From an uncultured Flavobacteriales bacterium (lineage in GTDB: Bacteria; Bacteroidota; Bacteroidia; Flavobacteriales_D; Parvicellaceae), in the NCBI GenBank assembly GCA_943788115.1, contig CALSPA010000013.1:42728-106727 (forward strand): DNA of 64,000 bases. The letters run 5' to 3'. Shown in pieces: positions 17,300-27,403 of the stretch. The notes under the pieces were generated by a model. The model was not told where the DNA came from, ran no database searches, and was given only the letters and a program-made list of their open reading frames with translations. The translations under genes were made by a program, and so were the position numbers. Every line of letters starts with the position of its first letter. Position 1 is the stretch's first letter.

Positions 17300-19373
17300 A
17301 TGATTAAGTTTCTTTTATCTTTTGTTATCTGCTTTTGTATTAACATTGTTTATTCTCAAGTTAATCCTAATAATATTGATATTGTTAGAGGTCAATATGG
17401 AACTCCTCATATTTTTTCTAAAACAGATAAAGAAGCTGCATATGGACTTGCTTGGGCTCATTCAGAAGATGATTTTAAGACAATTCAAGAAACATTCTTG
17501 CCTGTAAAAGGGTTTTTGGGTAAATATCAAGGTAAAGAAGGAGCCCAATTGGATTATGTTATTCAACTTCTTAAGTGTAAAGAAACTGTTGAGAAACAAT
17601 TTGAAAATCTATCTAGTGAAGTGGTTGAAGTTATTAAAGGTTATGTTGAAGGTTTAAATGCTTATGCCTTAGCTCATCCAAATGAAGTTTTGATAAAGAA
17701 AACATTTCCTATTACAATAAAAGAGTATTTAACTGGCTATAACTTAGTTATTCACTTCTTTTCAGATACTGGTGATGTTTTAAAAGATTTATTTGGCAAT
17801 AAGGTTGCTCCGTTAAATAGATGTTTCTTTAAATACAATAGGCTCAAATGGTTTTGCATTTAGAAGACAAAAGACAAAAGGAAAATAAAACCTATTTAAA
17901 ACGTAAATACTCACCCAGCCCTTGGAAGGGGCCATTTGCTTGGTATGAAGCCCACATGGTAAGTGAACAAGGTTGGAACATGTTAGGTGGTCTTTTCCCT
18001 GGTTCACCTTTTCCTTTTATTGGAACAAATGAAAATTTAGGTTGGACACATACCTATAATTATCCAGATTTGATTGATCTTATTTCAGTTAGAAATGCAT
18101 CCAAGAAAAAAGTATCAATATAAATTTGATGGTGAATGGGTGAAACTAGAAAAAATCTAAAGCTAAACTCAAGGTTAAGTTAAAGTCTGGTATAGTCTTG
18201 CCAATTAGAAAAAAAGTACTTTGGAGCAAGTATGGTCCTGTAGTTAAGAATGATAGTGGTTCTTTTACTTTTCGATCCAATGCATTTGAAAACATTTCAT
18301 CTATAGATCAATGGTATAAAAATGAATAAGGCATCCAATTTCAATGAATTTAAAGCTGCTCTAGAACTCATTGGAGTTCCTAGGTTTTATGTCATTTATG
18401 CAGACAAAAATGATAATATATTTTATCTAAGTAATGCCAAGACTTCCTGTTAGAGATACTCTTTTTAAATTGGGATGAGTTACTTCCTGGGAATACATCT
18501 AAAACCTTGACTAATTCTTACCATAAATTAGCCGATTTGCCACAATTATTAAATCCATCTAAAGGGTATTTGTTTAATACTAATAATAGTCCTTTTAATT
18601 GTACACATTCAGATGATAATCTTCTTAAGGAAAATTATTCTACAACTTTTTCATACCGTGAAAATCTAAATAATAGAAGCTTAAGGTTTGAGGAGCTAAT
18701 TGAACAATATGATAAAATTTCTTATGAAGATTTTAAAAGAATTAAGTATGATCAGCAATATCCTAATCCTATCTTCTGTCCTTTTGAAGTCAATGGAATT
18801 TTTCAAATTAATGCATCAGATTACCCAGATTTAGAATCTTTAATTAACATAATTCAAAAATGGGACAGAAAAGCTGATTTATCTAATTTAGGTTCTGCTC
18901 AGTGGAGTGTTTATTACAAGCACTTAAAAAAGAGTGTTAAAAAACTTAATTTAAACAAAGAATTACCTATTGAAGATTCTATTTTAATTAAATCTGTAAG
19001 TTATACTTTCGATTATTTGATTAAACATTTTGATAAAATTGAAGTTTTACACAGTGAGTTTCAAAAACATGTTAGGGGAGATGAAGAATTAGGTGTTCCT
19101 GGCTTAGTAGATATGATTGCAGCAACTTCTTCTAGGAATTACAAAGATGGAATGGTGAAAGCTGTTTCTGGTGATTCTTACATAATGTTGGTTAGGTATG
19201 GCAATGAGACTGTTGAAATTGAAACTGTTCTTCCATATGGTATTAGCAATCGTCCAGATTCACCTCATTATACTGATCAAATGAATTTATATGTTAACCA
19301 ACAACGAAAAAAAATGACTTTAGATAAAACTGAAATTTATAAATCAGCTATTAAAATTTATCATCCAAAATAA
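17300..19373 (+). pseudogene. Penicillin acylase-family hydrolase, broken by several frameshifts
   Basis: The pieces 17300-17863, 17848-18123, an unlisted stretch at about 18123-18500 and 18507-19373 read in order as one penicillin acylase-like (Ntn hydrolase) protein. A signal peptide ends at VYSQ, then GQYGTPHI and AYGLAWAHSEDDF follow. The autoprocessing site can be read at about 17841 as a Gly-Ser-Asn ([10 protein letters not shown]), then [25 protein letters not shown] and, in other frames, [21 protein letters not shown] and NKASNFNEF. At least five shifts lie between 17.8 and 18.5 kb; the rest is clean. Such enzymes cleave amides, for example acyl-homoserine lactones or beta-lactams; the substrate is unknown. 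The local density of shifts suggests sequencing error, though decay remains possible. Confidence 0.8.
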
Positions 19374-19474
19374 ATTTTAATGTTTAATTATATTAGATTT
19401 TTATCTGTTGTTTACTTTGAAACCTGATATTTTTTATATACTATTATACAAAATTCTAAATCAGTAAAATAACT

Positions 19475-19927
19475 ATGGCCAGATCACAAGAAACATTTAA
19501 TAAGAAAGATAAAGAAAAAAAACGCCTTAAAAAAAGACAGGATAAGCAGCTTAAAAAAGAAGAAAGAAGAGCTAATTCTAATAAAGGTGCTGGTTTAGAA
19601 AGCATGCTTGCTTATGTAGATGAGAACGGTCATTTAACTGATACTCCACCAGATGTTACTAAGAAGAAAAAAGAAATAAAAGCTGAAAATATTGAGCTTG
19701 GAGTTCCTAAAAAAGAAGTAATTGAAGATGATGTAATTAGAAAAGGTAAAGTTGCCTTTTTTGATACATCTAAAGGTTATGGTTTTATTAGAGATTTAGC
19801 TAATGAAGAAAAGTATTTTGTTCACATTAGTGGTACTCTAGATGAAATTGGAGAGAATGATTCAGTTACATTTGAACTTGAAAAAGGCATGAAAGGTTTA
19901 AACGCAGTTCGTGTTAAGAAAACCTAA
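19475..19927 (+). CDS. Cold-shock domain protein with basic N-terminal extension
   Basis: A 150-residue RNA-binding protein. The first 40 residues are highly basic (KKDKEKKRLKKRQDKQLKK), a linker follows, and a cold-shock domain fills about residues 88-150: KGKVAFFDTSKGYGFIRD contains RNP1 (KGYGFI) and YFVHIS contains RNP2. Bacteroidota often carry this longer form beside a DEAD-box helicase gene, as here. It probably acts as an RNA chaperone. Its stop is directly against the end of the helicase gene on the other strand. Confidence 0.88.
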   Translation: MARSQETFNKKDKEKKRLKKRQDKQLKKEERRANSNKGAGLESMLAYVDENGHLTDTPPDVTKKKKEIKAENIELGVPKKEVIEDDVIRKGKVAFFDTSKGYGFIRDLANEEKYFVHISGTLDEIGENDSVTFELEKGMKGLNAVRVKKT

Positions 19928-21112
19928 TTAATCTACGAAAGTATAAGCCTCTCCAGTCTTTCCAGCTCTTCCTGTTCTCCCAATTCTATGTATGTATGAA
20001 TCAAAAGATTCAGGAACCTGATAATTTATTACATGAGTAATGTCAGAAATGTCTATTCCTCTAGCTGCAACATCAGTTGCGACTAAAACTTTTACTTCTC
20101 CTTTTTTAAATCTATCAAGAGCTTTTTGTCTAGCGTTTTGACTTTTGTTTCCCTGAATTTGATCGGATTTTATTCCTGCTTTATTGAGTTTTGCACACAA
20201 TCTATTTACACGATGTTTAGTTTCTTCAAAAACTAGAATTTTTTTGAAGTTTGTTCGGTTTAACATTTCAAGAAGAATTCCGAATTTATCATCTTCAGAA
20301 GATATTTTTATTATGTCTTGATTTATATTGTCTCCAGTGCTTGTTCCATTGCTAATTTTCACTGTAACTGGCCTAGTTAATATCTCTTTTATTAATTTAT
20401 TCTGTTTGTCATTTAGAGTGGCAGAAAATAATAGGGTATGCTTTCTATTTTGCATTCCGTAAAGAATCTTTTTCACATCATGAACAAAACCCATGTCTAA
20501 CATACGATCAAATTCATCAAGGATTAAGGTGTTTAATTTCCTTAAATCCAATGCTTTTCTGTTAACTAAATCAAGTATCCTTCCAGGTGTTCCAATTACA
20601 AGGTGGCTATCTCTTCTTAAGATTTGTAAGTCTTTATTTATGTTTGTTCCTCCAATAAAACAAGCAGAAAATAATTTTAAACCCTTAGTCATGCTTTTAA
20701 ACTCTTGCTGAACTTGTATTGCTAATTCTCTAGTTGGAACTACAACTAAAGCGAAGGGGTTTGAATTATTCTCAATTAGTTGATTTATTATAGGAATAAG
20801 AAAGGCACCAGTTTTACCTGTTCCAGTTTGTGCAATTCCTAGTACGTCTTTTTTATCTAAAAGAGCTTCAAGTGTTCGGTCTTGAATTTCGGTTGGCTTT
20901 ACATAACCTTTTATAGCTAATGCATCTTTAAGCTGTTGATGTATAGGCATAGAATTGTAATCTCTATCAGAAACGTAATCTTTAAGCTCACTTATAACTG
21001 CTTTTTTTATAAGAAGTTGAGGGTCTAATGTTGATTTTTTTCTTCTATTTCTATTACCAGAATGGTTTTTTCTATTGTTTTTTGATGAATACTTCTTGTA
21101 TACTGGTTTCAT
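19928..21112 (-). CDS. DEAD-box RNA helicase (RhlE-like)
   Basis: A 394-residue ATP-dependent RNA helicase with the motifs in order: Q motif (GYVKPTEIQ), I (AQTGTGKT), Ia (PTRELA), GG, Ib (TPGR), II (DEFD, a variant of DEAD), III (SAT), V (ARGID) and VI (HRIGRTGR). A basic N-terminal tail (KKYSSKNNRKNH) replaces the C-terminal tail usual in RhlE; the protein ends soon after motif VI at TGEAYTFVD, so it is short. RNA unwinding in ribosome assembly or RNA decay is likely. The YyaL gene precedes it by 21 bases on the same strand, and the cold-shock gene faces it. Confidence 0.9.
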   Translation of the reverse strand: MKPVYKKYSSKNNRKNHSGNRNRRKKSTLDPQLLIKKAVISELKDYVSDRDYNSMPIHQQLKDALAIKGYVKPTEIQDRTLEALLDKKDVLGIAQTGTGKTGAFLIPIINQLIENNSNPFALVVVPTRELAIQVQQEFKSMTKGLKLFSACFIGGTNINKDLQILRRDSHLVIGTPGRILDLVNRKALDLRKLNTLILDEFDRMLDMGFVHDVKKILYGMQNRKHTLLFSATLNDKQNKLIKEILTRPVTVKISNGTSTGDNINQDIIKISSEDDKFGILLEMLNRTNFKKILVFEETKHRVNRLCAKLNKAGIKSDQIQGNKSQNARQKALDRFKKGEVKVLVATDVAARGIDISDITHVINYQVPESFDSYIHRIGRTGRAGKTGEAYTFVD

Positions 21113-21133
21113 ATTTATTATTAAGGTTAGTTG

Positions 21134-23149
21134 TCAATTACTGTGGCTGACTATTTTAATAACTTCTTTAATAGATGTTAACCCAGACAAACATGTATTT
21201 TCTCTACAAATATAAACATAGGTTTCACCTTTTTTAAATTTGTTTTTTATTATAGGTAAATCAGATTCTTTTTCCGAGCCTGAAAGAATAACATTTGGAA
21301 GGTAATAATCGTTGATTTTATTTTTTAAAGCTATTGCATTTTCACCAACTATTATCAACTGATAGGGCTCTTTAATTAGCCAATTAATTAAAATCCCCCA
21401 ATTTGCATAATGAGCACCATTTTCCTTGAAAAAAGGGTGTACATATTCGCTCATTATTTTAGCTCTTTCTATGTGTTTTTGATTTTGGCTGTGAAGACCT
21501 AAAACATATAAGTTAATTGCCATTTGAGAATTAGAACTGGGCATTACATTATCTGTAATTTCCATTTTTCTAGTGATTAAAGATTCTTCTTTTATAGCAG
21601 TGTAATAAAAAAGATGTTTTTTTTCATCTGAAAAATTCTTAATGGTGTAATCCAATAATAAAAGAGCTTTTGTTAACCAAATTTCATTAAATGTTGCTGT
21701 ATATAGTGAAATAAAAGCCTTAATTGTATTTGCATAATCGTCTAAAAAACCATCTAGATTACTTTTTTTTGCATTTAATGAACGAATAACACTACCATCA
21801 CTTTTAATGATTGAATTTTTAAAATACTCCCCCATGTTAATAGCTAAGTTAAAAGCTAATTCATTTTTTGTTGCTTTATAGCTATCTAGAAGGCCTACTA
21901 TTAGTAATGCATTCCATGAAGTAATAATTTTGTTGTCTAAGTTTGGTTTAGTTCTACTATTTCTTAATGCTAGTAGCTTGCTTTTAGATTTAATTATCTG
22001 TTGATTAGCTTGACTTTCTTCAAGGTTATGTTTTATAACTAATTCATTTTTTGGTTTTGTAATATGTAATATATTTTCTCCATTCTCCCAATTTCCTTCT
22101 TTACTAATATTGTATAATTCTAAAATGAAATCATTGTTAATGGTTTTAGAAAATTCATTGTGTTTCCAAACATAATATTTCCCTTCAACACCTTCAGAGT
22201 CAGCATCTAATGCGCAATAGAAAAGTCCATTTTCATCTTGCATTTCAGAGGTTAAAAAATTAATTGTTTCATGAATGACTGTTGTGTAATTGTAGTTGCC
22301 ACTTAAAATAAATGCATTTGAATATGTGCTCAATAGCTGTGCATTGTCATATAACATTTTTTCAAAATGAGGAACTATCCATTTTTTGTCAACAGTGTAT
22401 CTTGAGAACCCTCCTTGAATCTGATCATAAATACCTCCATGCATCATTTTTTCTAATTGAATAGAAAGTGCTGAAAATATCTTTTTATCATTTGATAAAT
22501 GATAATAGGAGAGCAGGTAATCGATGGATGCCGGCATGGGGAATTTTTGTTGACCCTTTAGTCCACCATACAAAGGATCCAATTTATCTTTCCATATTTC
22601 AATTGAATCTTGTATATAGTTGTTGTTAAATAGAGCTGTTTGTTTTTTAATACTGATAAATTCATTTTTGGAAAGTGCATTTGTCAGCTTTTTAGCTTGA
22701 GATGATATTTTTTCTTTATCATTTTTATAAAGATCTGCTATTTGATTAAGCACATAATCCCATTGTTTTTTATTGAAATATGTTCCTCCATAAAATGGTC
22801 TTCCATCAGGTGTAGCGAAACAATTTAAAGGCCATCCACCTTGACCAGAAATTAACTGAACAGCCTCCATATATATTAAATCAATATCTGGTCTTTCTTC
22901 TTTGTCAACTTTAATACATATAAAGTTATCATTCATTAAGCTAGCAATTTCTGGGTCTTCAAAGCTTTCGCTCTCCATAACATGGCACCAATGACATGCT
23001 GAATAACCAATGCTAATAATCAGCATTTTGTTTTGTTTTTTAGCTAACTCTAAAGCTTCTTTATTCCATGGATACCAATTTACAGGGTTGTAAGCGTGTT
23101 GAAGTAAATAGGGGCTAGTTTCATAAATTAATTGATTTTTAAATTTCAC
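21134..23149 (-). CDS. YyaL/DUF255 thioredoxin-domain protein
   Basis: A 671-residue protein of the YyaL (SPATA20-like) family. The N-terminal DUF255 thioredoxin-like domain begins [19 protein letters not shown] and contains CHWCHVM, with [11 protein letters not shown] and [10 protein letters not shown] after it. The middle and C-terminal part is a six-hairpin-like (alpha/alpha) glycosidase-type domain with [25 protein letters not shown] and [13 protein letters not shown]. Family function is unknown. The start is a GTG ([10 protein letters not shown]). It is upstream of the helicase gene on the same strand. No signal peptide. Confidence 0.9.
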   Translation of the reverse strand: MKFKNQLIYETSPYLLQHAYNPVNWYPWNKEALELAKKQNKMLIISIGYSACHWCHVMESESFEDPEIASLMNDNFICIKVDKEERPDIDLIYMEAVQLISGQGGWPLNCFATPDGRPFYGGTYFNKKQWDYVLNQIADLYKNDKEKISSQAKKLTNALSKNEFISIKKQTALFNNNYIQDSIEIWKDKLDPLYGGLKGQQKFPMPASIDYLLSYYHLSNDKKIFSALSIQLEKMMHGGIYDQIQGGFSRYTVDKKWIVPHFEKMLYDNAQLLSTYSNAFILSGNYNYTTVIHETINFLTSEMQDENGLFYCALDADSEGVEGKYYVWKHNEFSKTINNDFILELYNISKEGNWENGENILHITKPKNELVIKHNLEESQANQQIIKSKSKLLALRNSRTKPNLDNKIITSWNALLIVGLLDSYKATKNELAFNLAINMGEYFKNSIIKSDGSVIRSLNAKKSNLDGFLDDYANTIKAFISLYTATFNEIWLTKALLLLDYTIKNFSDEKKHLFYYTAIKEESLITRKMEITDNVMPSSNSQMAINLYVLGLHSQNQKHIERAKIMSEYVHPFFKENGAHYANWGILINWLIKEPYQLIIVGENAIALKNKINDYYLPNVILSGSEKESDLPIIKNKFKKGETYVYICRENTCLSGLTSIKEVIKIVSHSN

Positions 23150-23290
23150 GAAAATTAAGTTTTATATAAAGATATGTCTTATTAATAATGAATGTTATTC
23201 TGCCTTGTTTTATATTTATTTAATAAAATAATTTCGATGAATTATTAATTATTGTCGATATTATTATATTTGCAGTCAATAATTTAATTT

Positions 23291-23650
23291 TTGTTTAAAT
23301 TTTTAATAGACATATCGAAAAGTTTTAAATTCTTTATAATCTTAAAGAAACTAATTTTATGTTCTATATTTTTATTATTTCTTTCAAATTTTTTATTTCC
23401 AGAATTAATCAAATCTTTTTCTAATAATATTTATTTGACAGAACATATTATTGATATGGATATAGAGGGTGAACTTGAAACTGAAGGTGAATCAGAAGAA
23501 CTTGAGGAACTTGAATCTGATGAACTATTTCAAGATGAAATTAATCAACCAATTAACTTCTCTTCTAATCATAATATTAATCTATTCACTCAAATCATTC
23601 CTTCTACATCTATTAAGGATATTTGCACTCCTCCTCCTAAAAGAGTGTAA
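23291..23650 (+). CDS. Small acidic membrane or exported protein upstream of SulP
   Basis: A protein of up to 119 residues that I do not recognise. Its N-terminus is basic and hydrophobic with one membrane segment (LKKLILCSIFLLFLSNFLF), followed by a strongly acidic stretch (GELETEGESEELEELESDEL) and a tail ending in a proline-rich TPPPKRV. The track start is a TTG, so the exact start is uncertain. It lies about 110 bases upstream of the SulP transporter and in the same direction. Small acidic exported proteins with a PPP-containing end next to a transporter may be accessory subunits; that is only inferred. Confidence 0.55.
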   Translation: MFKFLIDISKSFKFFIILKKLILCSIFLLFLSNFLFPELIKSFSNNIYLTEHIIDMDIEGELETEGESEELEELESDELFQDEINQPINFSSNHNINLFTQIIPSTSIKDICTPPPKRV

Positions 23651-23758
23651 ATTTTTAATGGTCTATTCTTAGTCCTCTTTGTTTAGAACAAAGTATTAAC
23701 ATCAAAGTCTTTTAATTATAATTATTTGTTTGCATTCAAACAACAATTTTATTTTATC

Positions 23759-25396
23759 ATGTTTAATAAAAAAAATAAAAATTTTAGTTTCTCATATTTT
23801 AAAAATGACTTCCCAGCATCTATTGTTGTTTGGTTAGTTGCTCTCCCATTATGTATTGGGATAGCCCAAGGCTCAGGAGTAAATGCTTTTTCTGGAATTA
23901 TTGCAGGAATTATTGGTGGTATTATAGTTACTCTTTTTAGTAGTTCTAAATTTGGTGTTAGTGGTCCTGCTGCTGGTTTAATTACCATAGTTGTAGCAGG
24001 AATAGGAACCTTAGATGGAGACAATCCTGCATCTATATTTTTTCTGGCCGTATTTCTTTCAGGAGTTATTCAATTCCTACTAGGGGTATTTAGATTAGGA
24101 GTTATTGGATACTTTGTCCCCACATCTGTAATTAATGGAATGTTGGCGTCAATTGGTCTAATTCTTATGCTTAAACAAATTCCATCAATTATTGGTGGTT
24201 TTAAAGGTTCTAAATTGAGTGAAACGGCATATAAAACTTTTATGTCTTCTAATGGCATTGAAAGTAAAACAGATTTACATTTACTAACTAAACTTTGGAT
24301 TGATACTAAATCAGCTTTAATGGATCCTAGCTATGGATCACTTATTATTTTTATTGCTTGTGTTGCAATAATGCTGTTGTGGGAGCTTAAATTTTTCAAG
24401 TCTAAAAAAATATTTCAGTACTTACCAGGATCTTTAGTTGCAGTTATTCTGGGGGGTGTTTTAGCCTATTTATTTTCATTAATCGGAGCTGATTCTGGTT
24501 CGTCATTAGCTATTTTGACAGAACAAAAAGTAGGCCTTCCATTAGAAGTTAAGTCTTGGGATTTCAAAAATTTGATTCGACTCCCAGATTTCTCGAACCT
24601 TGCTAACCCTCAGGTTTGGCTAGTAGCATTGACAATAGCAATTGTTGGAAGTATAGAAACACTTTTAAGTGTTGAAGCTACTGATAAGCTTGATCCAGAT
24701 AAAAATATATCTCCAACTAATAAAGAACTAAAAGCACAAGGTATTGGTAATGCAATTTCTGGATTGATTGGAGGTCTTCCCATAACTATGGTTATTGTTA
24801 GAAGCTCAGCAAATATCAATGCAAAAGCAAAAACACAGCTATCTGCTGTTTATCATGGTATTTTACTGCTTATTTCTGTTTTTGCTTTTCCTCATCTTTT
24901 AGAAATGATTCCAACAGCTTCTCTTGCAGCAATATTATGTATTCTAGGATTTAAATTATTGAAGCTAAATTCACTTATTAAAATGTTTAAAACAGATCCT
25001 CAAAGTAGTATTGTTATTTTGGTAACAATTGCTTCAGTTTTGGCAACAGACTTACTTAAAGGAGTTGGAATAGGATTTGCTTTAGCCATGTTCTTTATTC
25101 TTCGAAAAAATTATGAGCTTGCTTTAATCTCTCATACTGATGAAAAAGAAAAGGTGACAGTTATTTCTTTTGCTCAAATTGTTTCTTTTTTGAATAAGGG
25201 AGCATTAATGCAAACCTTACAAAAAATACCAAGCGGTTCTAAGGTGAAAATGAGTGCAGTAAAATGCCATACTATGAGTAAAGAAATTCAGGAAGTTATT
25301 GTAGACTTTAGAGATATTACAAGTAAAAAAAATAACATTGAATTAGAATTAATTGGTTTTGAAAAGTTTGACTTTATTTCTTCTAAGAAGACATAA
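23759..25396 (+). CDS. SulP family anion transporter
   Basis: A 545-residue inner-membrane transporter of the SulP/SLC26 family with ten or more hydrophobic segments. It has ASIVVWLVALPLCIGIAQGSG, GIIAGIIGG and FGVSGPAAGL at the start of the transport domain and VGSIETLLSVEATDKLDP in the middle. The C-terminal cytoplasmic part (about 450-545) resembles a degenerate STAS domain. Likely substrates are bicarbonate or sulfate; no carbonic anhydrase gene is adjacent, so the ion is open. The ATG at 23759 (MFNKKNKNF) is preferred over the track's TTG at 23726. A small acidic membrane protein gene precedes it. Confidence 0.88.
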   Translation: MFNKKNKNFSFSYFKNDFPASIVVWLVALPLCIGIAQGSGVNAFSGIIAGIIGGIIVTLFSSSKFGVSGPAAGLITIVVAGIGTLDGDNPASIFFLAVFLSGVIQFLLGVFRLGVIGYFVPTSVINGMLASIGLILMLKQIPSIIGGFKGSKLSETAYKTFMSSNGIESKTDLHLLTKLWIDTKSALMDPSYGSLIIFIACVAIMLLWELKFFKSKKIFQYLPGSLVAVILGGVLAYLFSLIGADSGSSLAILTEQKVGLPLEVKSWDFKNLIRLPDFSNLANPQVWLVALTIAIVGSIETLLSVEATDKLDPDKNISPTNKELKAQGIGNAISGLIGGLPITMVIVRSSANINAKAKTQLSAVYHGILLLISVFAFPHLLEMIPTASLAAILCILGFKLLKLNSLIKMFKTDPQSSIVILVTIASVLATDLLKGVGIGFALAMFFILRKNYELALISHTDEKEKVTVISFAQIVSFLNKGALMQTLQKIPSGSKVKMSAVKCHTMSKEIQEVIVDFRDITSKKNNIELELIGFEKFDFISSKKT

Positions 25397-25445
25397 AATG
25401 AAAAGTTATAATTTTTTTAAACTTTAGAGTTTTAAATCAAAAAAG

Positions 25446-26104
25446 TTAATAATTGTTTTTCATTTCCATCAAGGCTTCTAATGCTGCGCTTGTTTGATCC
25501 TCTTTTATTACAATAGAGAGTTCATTTGTTGTTGAGATTACTTCAACTATATTAATTCCTCTCCAAGCGATTTGTCCAAGTAACGAGTAATATAAGCCAT
25601 ATGTTTCTGTGTTTTGAACAGGTAATTGAATTGTGATACTAGAAAGATTTTCTTTTTTTGACTCATATTTTATTCCTTTTAATTTTTTCTCAAAAAATAA
25701 TTGAAGATTTTCACTTATGACAATAGTGGTTTCATTGATTCCTTTGGAGAGTGTATGAAATCCATCTGATTTGGCAAGTACACCCAAGTTTAATTTTGAA
25801 GATATTTTTTCAAATTCAATAGTGTTTTTAAAGCAATAGTCAATTAGTCCAGATTTTATTGTTAAGTCACCTATTTTTTTATTTCCTTTTTTATTCTTCT
25901 CGATTTATTAATCTCTTTTATTTCTATTCTTTTAATTGCCATAATAATAGCATTTGTATTTATTTTTCTTCCAATTTTCATTGAGAGTTCAGGTTCTATT
26001 TTTCTTGCAAGTGCAGAGATATTTATCATACCATTTTTTATATTTTCTAACATAAATGGTTGGTTTTTTAATCTTTTTTCAATGTGGCTTTTTATAGTAA
26101 TCAT
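25446..26104 (-). CDS. ACT-domain protein related to the aspartokinase regulatory region, with a frameshift
   Basis: Two ORFs (26104-25871 and 25787-25446) form one gene of about 219 residues. The upstream frame stops at a TAG directly after a run of seven A's (minus strand, about 25874-25880); one more A restores the frame and the protein continues as IGDLTIKSGLIDYC and then LGVLAKSDGFHTL. The C-terminus has two ACT-like strands (NLSSITIQLPVQNTETYGLYYSLLGQIAWRGINIVEV and NELSIVIKEDQTSAALE). Such proteins in flavobacteria are annotated as aspartate kinase-like and sit beside lysA, as here (divergent, 95 bases). They lack the kinase domain and probably bind an amino acid. The A-run indel points to sequencing error. 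Confidence 0.75.
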
Positions 26105-26199
26105 GTTAAAATTTTAACAATTAGTTAATTTTTTGACAAATATATCGTATTTATTTATTCGTTTGTTTACTTAATATATGTTCGCTAAAAAATAAATAA

Positions 26200-27357
26200 A
26201 TGAGAACTCCATACTATTTGTACGATTTGAAATTATTAGATAAAACCTTACAACAACTTGTATTTGAATCTAACAACTATAAAATACATTATGCCATTAA
26301 AGCAAATACTGACATCAGAATAAATAAAATAATTGCTAGTTATGGTTTAGGTGCAGATTGTGTAAGTGGCAATGAAATAAAACATGCTCTGAAATGTGGA
26401 TTTAAAGCTGAAAGTATTGTTTTTGCTGGTGTAGGTAAAACAGATCAAGAGATTGAAATTGGCTTAAATAATGATATCTCATGTTTTAACGTGGAGTCTA
26501 TTCAAGAAATTGAAGTAATAAATTCAATCGCCAAAAAAATGAATAAATTGGCTAGAATAGCTATAAGAGTCAATCCTAATGTTGATGTAGATACACACCA
26601 ATACATAAAAACAGGAGTTAATGAAAATAAATTTGGTATTTCAATTGAAAATCTAATTGATGCAGTAAGTCAAATTGATCTTTGTAGATGTGTTGAGTTA
26701 GTTGGTCTTCATTTCCACATAGGAAGCCAAATAACTAATTTTAGAAATTTTGAATTTCTTGCTAAAAAAGTGAACTATATACTTGATTATTTATATAATG
26801 AAGGTGTTGATATTGAACATGTAAATTTAGGAGGTGGATTAGGAATAGATTATGAAAATCCACAACAAAATTCTTTTCCAGATTTCCACAATTATTTTAA
26901 TGTTTTTAGAGATAATTTAAAAATTTCTAGTCATCAAAAGGTTCATTTTGAATTAGGAAGGTCAATTGTTGGTCAATGTGGAGATTTAGTAACAACAGTT
27001 TTATATGTAAAGGAAGGAGCATCTAAAAAATTTGCTATTGTTGATGCAGGTATGACAGAATTATTAAGACCTGCTCTATATGGAGCTAAACATTCAATTG
27101 AGAAGTGCTTACCAATAAATTTAAAAAAGGAGAAATATGATATTGTTGGTCCTATTTGTGAATCAAGTGATTCGTTTAGAAAAGGTTATATAATTGAAAG
27201 ATTAAGCAGGGGAGATCAACTTAGAATTAAATCTGTTGGTGCTTATGGTCAAGTAATGGTAAGCAGTTATAATTTAAGAGATAACCCTAAGGTGTTTTAT
27301 CAAAATGAAGGAGTTTCAAATGATTATCCCTTAAAGCAAACTATTGTTATGAACTAA
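26200..27357 (+). CDS. lysA: Diaminopimelate decarboxylase
   Basis: A 385-residue PLP-dependent fold-type III decarboxylase that makes L-lysine from meso-diaminopimelate, the last step of lysine synthesis. The PLP lysine is Lys34 in HYAIKANTD; HFHIGSQI, NLGGGLGIDY and ELGRSIVG follow, and the C-terminal GPICESSDSF supplies the active-site cysteine. Length is close to the usual 400. It is divergent from the ACT-domain gene and ends at a strong hairpin terminator. A related decarboxylase of the same fold is possible, but the CESSD motif and the neighbouring ACT gene favour lysA. Confidence 0.88.
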   Translation: MRTPYYLYDLKLLDKTLQQLVFESNNYKIHYAIKANTDIRINKIIASYGLGADCVSGNEIKHALKCGFKAESIVFAGVGKTDQEIEIGLNNDISCFNVESIQEIEVINSIAKKMNKLARIAIRVNPNVDVDTHQYIKTGVNENKFGISIENLIDAVSQIDLCRCVELVGLHFHIGSQITNFRNFEFLAKKVNYILDYLYNEGVDIEHVNLGGGLGIDYENPQQNSFPDFHNYFNVFRDNLKISSHQKVHFELGRSIVGQCGDLVTTVLYVKEGASKKFAIVDAGMTELLRPALYGAKHSIEKCLPINLKKEKYDIVGPICESSDSFRKGYIIERLSRGDQLRIKSVGAYGQVMVSSYNLRDNPKVFYQNEGVSNDYPLKQTIVMN

Positions 27358-27360
27358 AAA

Positions 27361-27383
27361 AAGCCCGTTAATACGGGCTTTTT
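27361..27383. terminator. Bidirectional hairpin terminator between lysA and the Omp28/T9SS gene
   Basis: AAGCCCGT and ACGGGCTT form an 8-bp stem around a TAAT loop, with A's on the left and T's on the right. It therefore can end transcription from both sides. It starts 4 bases after the lysA stop and lies 21 bases beyond the end of the convergent T9SS gene. Confidence 0.88.
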
Positions 27384-27403
27384 AAAAGAGAATAATTATA
27401 GAA

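Noticed and set aside
23469-23672. 67-residue ORF overlapping the small acidic protein
   Set aside because: Same region in another frame; low-complexity leucine-rich translation typical of a shadow frame.
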